From NCBI GenBank assembly GCA_039917655.1, contig JBDSJC010000058.1:1-8292 (forward strand): a stretch of DNA of 8,292 nt. Direction: 5' to 3'. Below are positions 1 to 5,278 of the stretch, piece by piece (within the stretch, counting starts at the first letter, position 1; every line of letters begins with the position of its first letter). A program made the position numbers and the translations under genes. Below the pieces are notes generated by a model. It was not told the DNA's origin. It was given only the letters and a program-made list of their open reading frames with translations, and did no database searches. This DNA is from PNKC01 sp039917655 (lineage in GTDB: Bacteria > Chloroflexota > Dehalococcoidia > Tepidiformales > Tepidiformaceae).

Positions 1-702
1 TGCCGCTCAGGCGAAGGCGACATCGTCGTCCTGCCGGTGGTGGAAGTGATCCCCGGGCCAGCCTCGGAAGTGCGTTACGTGACGATCCATCGTTGGGGCG
101 CTAAGACCCAGGTCTTTTCGGATCAGCGGCTTATCACGGACCGCGATTCGGCGTTCTGGAACCTGAACCTGGTGACGGGCGGGCAGGTGGTGAAGAGTCA
201 CATCGAGTGTTCGCTCGAAGGGCGCGGCTCTTCCAGCGAATTGCTCGCCGTGACCTTCGGGACCGGTTCGCAGCATGCGGACTTCTTCACGCTACAGGAC
301 CACATCGGCGCGGATACGCGCAGCGACCTGATGTACAAGTCGGCGCTGACGGATCACGCGCGGAGCGTCTACTACGGGCTGACGCGCATCGGCCTCGGCG
401 CGCGCAACGGCGATGCCAACCAGGAGAACCGCAACCTGCTGCTGAGTAAGACGGCAAAGGCGGACAGCGATCCGGTTCTCGAAATCCTCACGAACGACAT
501 CATCCGCGCCTCGCACGGGGCGACGGCCGGCCCCGTGGACGAAGAGCAGCTCTACTACCTGCAGACGCGCGGCATCCCGCATCCCGCCGCGGAAGCATTG
601 CTCGTCCGCGCATTCCTGGGCCAGGTGCTTGCGCGGGTGAAGGACGAGACGCTTCGAGAAGAGTTCACCGAAATCTTGGATGCGAAGCTGGAGAGCCGCT
701 AA
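1..702 (+). CDS. sufD: Fe-S cluster assembly scaffold protein SufD, C-terminal part (5' end outside window)
   Basis: The frame is open from base 1 and ends at TAA 700-702, giving 233 visible residues of a protein that is normally about 400-450 aa. The start lies upstream, and the GTG at 37 is only an internal valine codon. The visible part is the right-handed beta-helix core followed by the conserved C-terminal helical region. Clear family marks are the NRNLLLS segment, the SHGATAG motif (His at visible residue 172), and then EEQLYYLQTRGI. This is the SufB/SufD signature. In the family, SufD pairs with SufB and the ATPase SufC to form the SufBCD scaffold on which Fe-S clusters are built in the cytosol. 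SufD is preferred over SufB because the histidine is preceded by Ala-Ser in an HGAT context and the downstream genes follow the usual sufD order. A SufB paralogue cannot be fully excluded from the C-terminus alone. The stop overlaps the next start by 1 bp (TAATG), so the two genes are probably translationally coupled. Confidence 0.88.
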   Translation, partial: CRSGEGDIVVLPVVEVIPGPASEVRYVTIHRWGAKTQVFSDQRLITDRDSAFWNLNLVTGGQVVKSHIECSLEGRGSSSELLAVTFGTGSQHADFFTLQDHIGADTRSDLMYKSALTDHARSVYYGLTRIGLGARNGDANQENRNLLLSKTAKADSDPVLEILTNDIIRASHGATAGPVDEEQLYYLQTRGIPHPAAEALLVRAFLGQVLARVKDETLREEFTEILDAKLESR

Positions 703-1010
703 TGCCCTGGATCAAGGTTGCGGAGGCCAATTCACTCGCGGTGGGCAGCGCTACGGTCGTCGAAGCGGGCGACCGGCGGATTGCGCTCTGCAACACGGGC
801 GAAGGCTTCCACGCGATCGATGACATCTGCACGCACGACGGCGGGTCCCTGGACCAGGGCACGCTCGAAGGCTTTGCCATCGAATGCCCACGCCACGGCG
901 CGCGGTTCGATGTGCGGACCGGCAAAGTGCTCGCGCTTCCGGCGGTCCGGCCGGTGCGCACGTACCCGACGCGCGTGACAGCGGGTGCAATTGAGGTGGA
1001 GGTGCCGTGA
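702..1010 (+). CDS. Rieske-type [2Fe-2S] ferredoxin encoded inside the suf operon
   Basis: This is a complete 102-aa protein starting at ATG 702, with GGAG at 690-693 as ribosome binding site. It is essentially one Rieske domain. The cluster ligands are visible as C43-T-H45 and C62-P-R-H65, the classic C-X-H...C-X2-H pattern with 16 residues between the halves. The flanks also fit, with AIDDICTH before the first half and HGARFDVRTGKV after the second. There is no signal peptide or membrane segment, so it is a soluble cytosolic protein like the ferredoxin components of bacterial ring-hydroxylating dioxygenases, and automated pipelines usually give it that name. No dioxygenase genes are nearby. 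It lies between sufD and sufS with 1-bp overlaps on both sides. By inference it serves Fe-S assembly, for example as an electron carrier for cluster or persulfide reduction, rather than aromatic degradation. The fold assignment is firm and the role is not. Confidence 0.93.
   Translation: MPWIKVAEANSLAVGSATVVEAGDRRIALCNTGEGFHAIDDICTHDGGSLDQGTLEGFAIECPRHGARFDVRTGKVLALPAVRPVRTYPTRVTAGAIEVEVP
998..1002 (+). promoter_or_regulatory. Ribosome binding site deciding the sufS start
   Basis: GGAGG lies inside the 3' end of the ferredoxin gene. It is 7 nt from ATG 1010 but only 4 nt from the in-frame GTG 1007. The spacing and the TGATG stop/start overlap favour ATG 1010 as the sufS start. Confidence 0.7.
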
Positions 1011-2269
1011 TGGCCCCAACGAGACTCGACACGGTGCGCATCCAGCGCGATTTTCCGATCCTCAGCCAGGAGGTAAACGGGCGGCGGCTCGTCTATCTCG
1101 ATAACGCGGCGACAACCCAGAAGCCCCGCCAGGTGATCGACGCGCTGGTCAACTACTACGAGACTTCGAACGCGAACATCCACCGCGGCATCCACACGCT
1201 CGCTGTGCGCGCCACCGAGCAGTACGAAGGCGTGCGGGCAAAGGTTGCGGCGCACATCGGCGCCGGCAACCCGGCAGACATCGTGTTCACGCGTAATACC
1301 ACCGAGTCTATCAACCTGGTCGCCCGCGCCTGGGGCGATGCGAACATCGGCGAAGGCGACGAGATCGTGCTTTCACTGATGGAGCACCATTCGAACATCG
1401 TCCCCTGGCAGATGCTGGCGAAGCGGGCCGGGGCGAACCTCCGTTACGCTGCTGTAAACGACGACGGCACGCTCGACCTCGACTCCCTGCGCAGCCTCGT
1501 CACGCCCAGCACGAAGCTCGTCAGCATCGTCCACATGTCGAACGTGCTGGGGACGATCAATCCGGTGGCGGAGATCGCCGAGATCGCGCACGCCGCCGGT
1601 GCCCTGCTGCTGGTGGACGGCGCCCAGAGCTCGCCTCACCTGCCGCTAGACGTTACGGAGATGGGCTGCGACTGGTTCGCTTTTTCGGCGCACAAGATGC
1701 TCGGCCCGACCGGCGTCGGCGTCCTCTGGGCAAAGCCGGGCCTGCTTCAGGAGATGGAGCCGTTCCTAGCCGGCGGCGAGATGATCTCGGTGGTCAAGCC
1801 TGAGGCATCGACCTGGGCGGACGTGCCGCACAAGTTCGAAGCCGGCACGCCGAACATCGCCGATGTGATCGCCTTTGGCGCGGCGCTCGATTACTTGCGC
1901 GACCTTGGGATGGAGACTGTGCGCGAGCACGAGAAGGCGATCACCGCCCACGCCATCGAGCAGCTCGAACGGCTGCCGGGCGTCCGAATCCATGGCCCGC
2001 ACGACGTTGAACTTCGCGGTGGCGCGGTCAGCTTTACAGTGGACGGCGTGCACCCGCACGATGTCAGCACGGTGGTCGATTCGCACGGTGTGGCGATTCG
2101 TGCTGGCCACCACTGCGCCCAGCTGTTGATGCGCCGCCTGAACGTGCCGGCCACCAACCGCGCCAGTTTCTACATCTACAACGACGAACGCGATGTCGAG
2201 GTGCTGATCGAAGCGCTTCGCCACGCGATCAAGGTATTTTCGAATGACGCTGCCCGAACCGCAGTTTGA
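1010..2269 (+). CDS. sufS: Cysteine desulfurase SufS (PLP-dependent, class V aminotransferase fold)
   Basis: The protein is 419 aa, the usual length for SufS. It removes sulfur from L-cysteine, releasing alanine and leaving a persulfide on its own cysteine for transfer to SufU. Visible landmarks in order are LDNAATTQKP near residue 30, the NIHRG segment, TRNTTESINLVA, EHHSNIVPW, VDGAQSSPH (the Asp contacts the cofactor), and SAHKMLGPTG. In the last of these, K229 is the PLP Schiff-base lysine. Next come FEAGTPN and RAGHHCAQ, where C369 is the persulfide-forming cysteine, followed by NRASFYIYN. The short loop before C369 marks group II (SufS) rather than the longer IscS/NifS loop. The start is ATG 1010, overlapping the ferredoxin stop by 1 bp. 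The 3' end overlaps sufU by 26 bp, so SufS and its sulfur acceptor are made together. No key residue is missing. Confidence 0.96.
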   Translation: MAPTRLDTVRIQRDFPILSQEVNGRRLVYLDNAATTQKPRQVIDALVNYYETSNANIHRGIHTLAVRATEQYEGVRAKVAAHIGAGNPADIVFTRNTTESINLVARAWGDANIGEGDEIVLSLMEHHSNIVPWQMLAKRAGANLRYAAVNDDGTLDLDSLRSLVTPSTKLVSIVHMSNVLGTINPVAEIAEIAHAAGALLLVDGAQSSPHLPLDVTEMGCDWFAFSAHKMLGPTGVGVLWAKPGLLQEMEPFLAGGEMISVVKPEASTWADVPHKFEAGTPNIADVIAFGAALDYLRDLGMETVREHEKAITAHAIEQLERLPGVRIHGPHDVELRGGAVSFTVDGVHPHDVSTVVDSHGVAIRAGHHCAQLLMRRLNVPATNRASFYIYNDERDVEVLIEALRHAIKVFSNDAARTAV

Positions 2270-2690
2270 CGACCTCTACCGCGAACTGATCCTGGACCAC
2301 TACAGGCGGCCCAGGAATCGCGGCACGCTCGCGGTGGCCACGCGCACGGCGGAAGGCGTCAACCCCGTTTGCGGCGACGAGATTAAACTCGACCTGCTGC
2401 TCAATGCCGACGTCATCGAGGACATCGCATTCTCGGGGCAGGGCTGCTCGATCAGTCAGTCTAGCGCGTCCATGCTCACCGACCGGGTCAAAGGCAAGAC
2501 GACGGCCGAGGCAAATCGGGTGCTCGCGCAGGTCCGTGCGATGCTTGTTGACGGCGACCCGCCCGCCTCGGACCTTGGAGACCTGGAATCGCTCGAAGGG
2601 GTGGCTCGCCTGCCCGTCCGTGTCAAATGCGCACTGCTCTGCTGGAACGTCCTCCAGGAAGGGCTCAACACACCGGCGAACATCGCCTGA
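2244..2690 (+). CDS. sufU: Zinc-dependent sulfurtransferase SufU
   Basis: The protein is 148 aa. In Gram-positive-type SUF systems SufU takes sulfur from SufS, with ligand exchange at its zinc, and passes it to the SufBCD scaffold. The four zinc ligands are visible: C43 and D45 in NPVCGDEI, C68 in GQGCSISQ, and C129 in RVKCALLCW. This is the pattern of the well-studied Bacillus SufU. The gap between the second and third cysteines is 60 residues, longer than in scaffold IscU by the roughly 18-20-residue insertion that defines SufU. The residue before the last cysteine is lysine (K128), where IscU has histidine. The N-terminal DLYRELILDHYRRPRN segment is also typical. The start codon is inside the end of sufS, with AAGG at 2231-2234 as a modest ribosome binding site 9 nt upstream. 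A role as a true IscU-like scaffold is less likely given the insertion and the lysine. Confidence 0.95.
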   Translation: MTLPEPQFDDLYRELILDHYRRPRNRGTLAVATRTAEGVNPVCGDEIKLDLLLNADVIEDIAFSGQGCSISQSSASMLTDRVKGKTTAEANRVLAQVRAMLVDGDPPASDLGDLESLEGVARLPVRVKCALLCWNVLQEGLNTPANIA

Positions 2691-2703
2691 GAGGAACCAC
2701 CCA

Positions 2704-3039
2704 ATGACTGAAGCCACCGAAACCAAGCAGGTCATGCCTTCGCGCGAAGAGCTGATGATCCGGCTCGCCGAGGTAAAAGACCCCGAAATCAACATGAGCA
2801 TCGTCGAACTCGGGCTCGTGTACGACATTGAGCCAGAAGAGAACGGCGACGTGCTCGTGACCATGACGCTCACGAGCCCGGGCTGCCCGCTCGGCCCCGT
2901 GATTCGCGGCGAGGTCTACGCCAAGCTGAAAGAATTCCCCTCGGTGAAGGACGTTGACGTGCAGATCGTCTGGAACCCGCCCTGGGACCCGAAGACGATG
3001 GCCAGCGAAGACGTGCGGATGGCACTCGGGATCTGGTAG
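2704..3039 (+). CDS. sufT: MIP18/DUF59 family Fe-S maturation factor, SufT-like
   Basis: This 111-aa protein starts at ATG 2704 with GAGGAA at 2691-2696, and lies 13 nt after the sufU stop. An internal ATG at codon 11 is a less likely start. The DUF59 fold is shown by DPEINMSIVELGLVYDI (residues 26-42), then MTLTSPGCPLGPVI with the conserved C61, and the end VWNPPWDP...MALGIW. The W-x-PPW and terminal LG-I elements match the SufT proteins that end many actinobacterial and firmicute suf operons. Relatives help deliver clusters to Fe-S proteins, and PaaD of phenylacetate oxidation shares the fold. No phenylacetate genes are nearby, so position supports the SUF role. It is the last gene of the operon: 161 non-coding bases and a new promoter follow. 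Confidence 0.9.
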   Translation: MTEATETKQVMPSREELMIRLAEVKDPEINMSIVELGLVYDIEPEENGDVLVTMTLTSPGCPLGPVIRGEVYAKLKEFPSVKDVDVQIVWNPPWDPKTMASEDVRMALGIW

Positions 3040-3068
3040 GCCAGATTCACGATTCACAATCAGGCCAG
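3038..3068. repeat. Short nested direct repeats after the suf operon
   Basis: Two copies of AGGCCAG (3038-3044 and 3062-3068) flank a tandem pair of GATTCAC (3044-3050 and 3051-3057). The first copy begins in the sufT stop codon. The repeats are too short to assign to a known element. They could be a small duplication scar or chance. Confidence 0.35.
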
Positions 3069-3084
3069 CTTTCCTCGCGCGTGG

Positions 3085-3103
3085 TGGCCCGGTCTGAGGG
3101 CCA
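3085..3103 (+). terminator. Weak hairpin downstream of the suf operon, possible terminator without a T-run
   Basis: TGGCCC (3085-3090) and GGGCCA (3098-3103) form a perfect 6-bp GC-rich stem with a 7-nt loop, 46 nt after the sufT stop. No run of T follows, so it is not a canonical intrinsic terminator. The 8-bp palindrome TTGCGCAA (3105-3112) follows directly. The position between two transcription units is the main argument for function. Confidence 0.25.
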
Positions 3104-3134
3104 ATTGCGCAAGGAGCGGCGTCTCCGGTGGATC

Positions 3135-3162
3135 TTGGTATCGCGTCGTCCCGCACTATAAT
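3135..3162 (+). promoter_or_regulatory. Sigma-70-type promoter of the ICL/PEP-mutase-like gene
   Basis: TTGGTA (3135-3140, four of six bases of the -35 consensus) and a perfect TATAAT (3157-3162) are separated by 16 bp. Transcription should begin near 3169, giving a leader of about 32 nt that contains the strong ribosome binding site GGAGGA at 3189-3194. A perfect -10 stands out in such GC-rich sequence. Confidence 0.75.
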
Positions 3163-3200
3163 TCGGGCGCGGCCGGGACTTCGGACGCGGAGGATTCGCC

Positions 3201-4013
3201 TTGCCTACCACCGCCGAAAAACGCACCACGTTTCGCGAGTTGCACCAGTCCGGGTGTTTCGTCATCCCCAACCCATGGGACGTCGGTAGCGCCCGCTATC
3301 TACAGCACCTGGGGTTCAAAGCGTTGGCGAGTACGAGCGGTGGCTTCGCCTTTTCGCAAGGCCGTCCAGACAACGGCGTCCCGCGCGAGGTGGTGCTCGC
3401 CCATCTCCGTGCGTTGGCAGAGGCGTCCGATCTGCCTCTGAACGCAGACTTCGAAAGCGGCTTCGCAAGCGACCCGGACGGCGTTTCGGAGAGTGTCCGG
3501 CTCTGCGTTGAGACTGGCGTCTCCGGCCTCTCGATCGAAGATTCGACCGGTGACCGCGCCAACCCCCTATTCGAGATTGACGTGGCTGTCGCGCGGATGA
3601 CCGCGGCTCGGAAGGCGATCGACAAGGCTGGAGGCGATGTCATGCTGACCGGCCGCGCCGAGTGCTTCATCGCCGGCGTGCCGGACCTTGAGGAGGCGAT
3701 CAAGCGCCTCAGGGCGTACGCCAACGCCGGCGCCGATTGCCTTTACGCGCCCGGCATCCGCACGCGCGAGCAGATTGAAGCCGTGGTTGAAGCGGTGGCG
3801 CCGCTGCCGGTGAACGTGCTCGTGGGCAGCGCCAGTGATTTCAGCGTCGCAGACCTTGCTGGATTCGGCGCGCTCCGCATCAGCGTCGGCGCCGGGCTGG
3901 CAATGGTAGCCTGGGACAGCTTCATGAAGGCCGCGGCAACGCTTTCCGAAGGAAGCTTCGATGGCTTGCTTCATGGCCGGCCGGCGGCGAACTTGAACTT
4001 GCTGTTTGGGTAA
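3201..4013 (+). CDS. Isocitrate lyase / phosphoenolpyruvate mutase superfamily protein, substrate unknown
   Basis: The protein is 270 aa and starts at TTG 3201, chosen because GGAGGA (3189-3194) sits 6 nt upstream and the family N-terminus (FRELH, then IPNPWDVGSARYL) begins right after. It is a soluble (beta/alpha)8-barrel enzyme of the ICL/PEPM superfamily, which makes or breaks C-C or P-C bonds next to a 2-oxo-acid with Mg2+. Visible motifs are STSGGFAFSQG (44-54), NADFESGF (81-88, with D83 and E85 as likely metal-site acids), SIEDSTGD (111-118, E113/D114), and TGRAE (150-154, R152/E154). The KKCGH/KRCGH loop that carries the catalytic cysteine of isocitrate and methylisocitrate lyases is absent, and I see no EDK...NS loop of true PEP mutase. 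It is therefore probably neither of those enzymes. An oxaloacetate-decarboxylase-like or other 2-oxoacid-acting lyase is possible. It is monocistronic, with its own promoter and about 60 bp before the next gene. Confidence 0.85.
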   Translation: MPTTAEKRTTFRELHQSGCFVIPNPWDVGSARYLQHLGFKALASTSGGFAFSQGRPDNGVPREVVLAHLRALAEASDLPLNADFESGFASDPDGVSESVRLCVETGVSGLSIEDSTGDRANPLFEIDVAVARMTAARKAIDKAGGDVMLTGRAECFIAGVPDLEEAIKRLRAYANAGADCLYAPGIRTREQIEAVVEAVAPLPVNVLVGSASDFSVADLAGFGALRISVGAGLAMVAWDSFMKAAATLSEGSFDGLLHGRPAANLNLLFG

Positions 4014-4042
4014 CGGCGCTCCGGGCTCTCAGGCAGCAGTTC

Positions 4043-4072
4043 TTGACAACCTGACCTGCTCATAGTCATCAT
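4043..4072 (+). promoter_or_regulatory. Likely promoter of the vapBC operon
   Basis: A perfect -35 hexamer TTGACA (4043-4048) is followed after 18 bp by CATCAT (4067-4072), which matches four of six -10 bases. The expected start of transcription is around 4079-4080, which is the antitoxin ATG at 4080. No Shine-Dalgarno sequence precedes the start, so a leaderless mRNA is inferred. The -10 assignment is weaker than the -35. Confidence 0.55.
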
Positions 4073-4086
4073 TGTGACTATGAGCA
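4057..4086. promoter_or_regulatory. Perfect 12-bp inverted repeat, probable VapB/VapBC operator
   Basis: TGCTCATAGTCA (4057-4068) and TGACTATGAGCA (4075-4086) are exact reverse complements separated by 6 bp (TCATTG). The repeat covers the proposed -10 and the start codon ATG 4080. Antitoxins of this kind commonly repress their own operon by binding such palindromes, so this is the expected operator. Binding would block RNA polymerase directly. It could also form a hairpin, but not a terminator, since it lies across the start codon. Confidence 0.75.
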
Positions 4087-4331
4087 CACGTGTTGGTATC
4101 GCGGAACTGAAGGCCCACTTGAGCGAGTACGTCGCGCGGGCGAAAGCCGGCGAACGGATAGTGGTCTGTGACCGCCAGACGCCGGTCGCGGAGCTCCGGC
4201 CGCTGGGGTTCAGCCTCGCTATCCGCCACGCTACGCGGCCCCCGTCCGACCTTCTCAAAATCAAGCCCGTGAAGACGAAGTTCCCGGTCGATGTCGTTGC
4301 GCTCCTCCGTGAGGACCGTGACGAGCGTTGA
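4080..4331 (+). CDS. vapB: Antitoxin of a type II toxin-antitoxin pair (Phd/YefM-like, VapB role)
   Basis: This is an 83-aa protein. The N-terminal half, VGIAELKAHLSEYVARAKAGE followed by RIVVCDRQTPVAELRPL, is the Phd/YefM DNA-binding and dimerization fold (VGIAELKAHLSEYV is the prevent-host-death signature). The charged C-terminal part, from about residue 45 and ending LREDRDER, should be the flexible segment that wraps and blocks the toxin. The start is ATG 4080, and the in-frame GTG at 4074 is an alternative. Neither has a ribosome binding site. The stop overlaps the toxin start by 4 bp (TTGA), the usual coupling that keeps antitoxin in excess. It probably represses its own promoter through the inverted repeat at 4057-4086. 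Confidence 0.88.
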   Translation: MSTRVGIAELKAHLSEYVARAKAGERIVVCDRQTPVAELRPLGFSLAIRHATRPPSDLLKIKPVKTKFPVDVVALLREDRDER

Positions 4332-4747
4332 ACCTTTACTCCGACACGAGCGTGGTAGTCCGCGCACTGCTTGAAGACGGGCCGACCCTGCCGCAGTGGG
4401 GACAATTCGAAGTGGGCTTCACGAGCGCACTTTTTCAGGTCGAGGCCCGACGGACACTGGATCGGCTCAGGGTTACCCAGGCGTTCGGGGACGACGAACT
4501 TGCGGCGGCGATGTTCAAGCTCCTCGAGATCGAACGGTCGCTATCGATGGTCGACGTAACAAACTGGATCCTGGAACGAGCTTCCAGACCGATGCCAACC
4601 AGGGTGGGCACGCTCGATGCCATCCACCTGGCGTCGGCGCTCGTGGTGCGGGAGGAGGTCCCGGATCTCATCTTCGCAACGCACGATCGCCAGCAGGCGA
4701 TTGGCGCGCGCGCCCTGGGGTTCGAGGTCATCGGCATCGACCTTTGA
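4328..4747 (+). CDS. vapC: PIN-domain ribonuclease toxin, VapC family
   Basis: This is a 139-aa protein with a TTG start at 4328 inside the antitoxin stop. GAGGA at 4311-4315 lies 12 nt upstream, slightly far, so coupling probably matters. The PIN-domain acidic residues that bind Mg2+ are all present: D6 in YSDTSVVVRALL, E39 in QVEARRTL, D97 in GTLDAIHLASAL, and D120 in FATHDRQQ. The length matches VapC toxins, which cut RNA (in known cases initiator tRNA, other tRNAs or rRNA) and stop growth when the antitoxin is degraded. The protein looks intact, so the module is likely functional. The RNA target cannot be read from the sequence. Confidence 0.92.
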   Translation: MNLYSDTSVVVRALLEDGPTLPQWGQFEVGFTSALFQVEARRTLDRLRVTQAFGDDELAAAMFKLLEIERSLSMVDVTNWILERASRPMPTRVGTLDAIHLASALVVREEVPDLIFATHDRQQAIGARALGFEVIGIDL

Positions 4748-4782
4748 TCGAAAGGTGGGCGCGCCCGGAACGGCCTGGGGTG

Positions 4783-4801
4783 AGCGCGGACCGTCCGCGC
4801 T
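4783..4801. promoter_or_regulatory. Perfect 8-bp inverted repeat upstream of fur, possible operator or vapBC terminator stem
   Basis: AGCGCGGA (4783-4790) and TCCGCGCT (4794-4801) pair perfectly around a 3-nt loop. The repeat lies where the -35 of the fur promoter should be. A stable RNA hairpin here could end vapBC transcription, but no T-run follows. It does not resemble the AT-rich Fur box. The palindrome GGGCGCGCCC (4757-4766) lies just upstream. Confidence 0.35.
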
Positions 4802-4814
4802 AGAGCGGCGCGTG

Positions 4815-4820
4815 TACACT
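4815..4820 (+). promoter_or_regulatory. Putative -10 element of the fur-glcDEF transcription unit
   Basis: TACACT matches four of six -10 bases, including the key first T, A and last T. Transcription would start about 4826-4828, right at the fur ATG (4829), and there is no Shine-Dalgarno sequence, which suggests a leaderless mRNA. No good -35 is visible at 17 bp, so an activator or another sigma factor is possible. Confidence 0.4.
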
Positions 4821-4828
4821 GGTAGCGA

Positions 4829-5278
4829 ATGAGTTGCGAGGACGAAACTGCTGATCTCCTGCGCCGCGCTGGCCACAAGATGACCCCACAGCGACTGATG
4901 ATCGTCCGTGCGCTGCGCCACGGCGAACGCCACGCAACCGCGGCGCAGATCACCGAGCAGGTTCGAGCTGTCTATCCCTTCGTCGACATAAGTACCGTGT
5001 ACCGGACGCTCGATGTGCTGAAGCGGATGCGCCTGGCGACCTCGACGGACATGGGGTCCGGGGACGCGGTGTTCGAATGGGCGCCTGAGCAGCCGCACCA
5101 CCACCTCATCTGTTCAAGTTGCGGGCATGTGGTGGAGGTGCCCCACGAGTACCTTCAGGGGCTCGAATCGAGGCTTGTGGAAGAGTTCGGGTTCGCCCCA
5201 GACCTTACCCACTTCGCGATCTTTGGGCTTTGCCGCGAGTGCCAGATGGCCGAGACTGCCGATGCCCACGCGTCGTGA
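4829..5278 (+). CDS. fur: Fur-family metal-responsive transcriptional regulator
   Basis: The protein is 149 aa, typical for Fur. The N-terminal winged helix spans about residues 8-80: RRAGHKMTPQRLMIVRAL, then the recognition helix region DISTVYRTLDVLKRMRL. The C-terminal half is the metal-binding dimerization domain. Four cysteines, C95/C98 (CSSCGH) and C135/C138 (CRECQ), form the structural zinc site. Candidate regulatory-metal ligands are H35, E83, the HHH at 90-92, and E103. In PerR the residue at the E103 position is an aspartate important for peroxide sensing. Glutamate here argues for an iron-type Fur rather than PerR, though Zur or Mur cannot be ruled out. The start ATG 4829 gives the normal N-terminus. 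The 3' end overlaps glcD by 17 bp, so regulator and oxidase are in one transcription unit. Confidence 0.92.
   Translation: MSCEDETADLLRRAGHKMTPQRLMIVRALRHGERHATAAQITEQVRAVYPFVDISTVYRTLDVLKRMRLATSTDMGSGDAVFEWAPEQPHHHLICSSCGHVVEVPHEYLQGLESRLVEEFGFAPDLTHFAIFGLCRECQMAETADAHAS

Noticed and set aside
702..1010. Aromatic-ring dioxygenase ferredoxin role
   Set aside because: No oxygenase or reductase genes accompany it, and the tight coupling to sufD and sufS fits the SUF system better.
665..1255. Minus-strand open frame across the ferredoxin and sufS start
   Set aside because: It overlaps two convincingly coding + strand genes and has no motif or plausible ribosome binding site context.
2404..2703. 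Upstream extension of the sufT frame through sufU
   Set aside because: The added sequence is low-complexity Arg/Ser-rich shadow of sufU. ATG 2704 has a good ribosome binding site and gives the normal protein length.
2229..2873. Minus-strand open frame across sufU and the start of sufT
   Set aside because: The + strand carries complete SufU and DUF59 proteins with intact ligand residues. The antisense frame spans two genes and shows no family motif.
4080..4747. Toxin-antitoxin pair as a sign of a mobile island or phage defence system
   Set aside because: No integrase, transposase, attachment repeats or composition shift is visible around it. A stand-alone chromosomal vapBC is sufficient.
4757..4766. 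GGGCGCGCCC palindrome downstream of vapC
   Set aside because: It is short and expected by chance in GC-rich DNA, and has no spacer or T-run for a terminator.
5127..5261. Upstream extension of glcD within fur
   Set aside because: The extra residues (Ser/Arg/Pro-rich) do not fit the GlcD N-terminus and are out-of-frame translation of the conserved Fur C-terminal domain.
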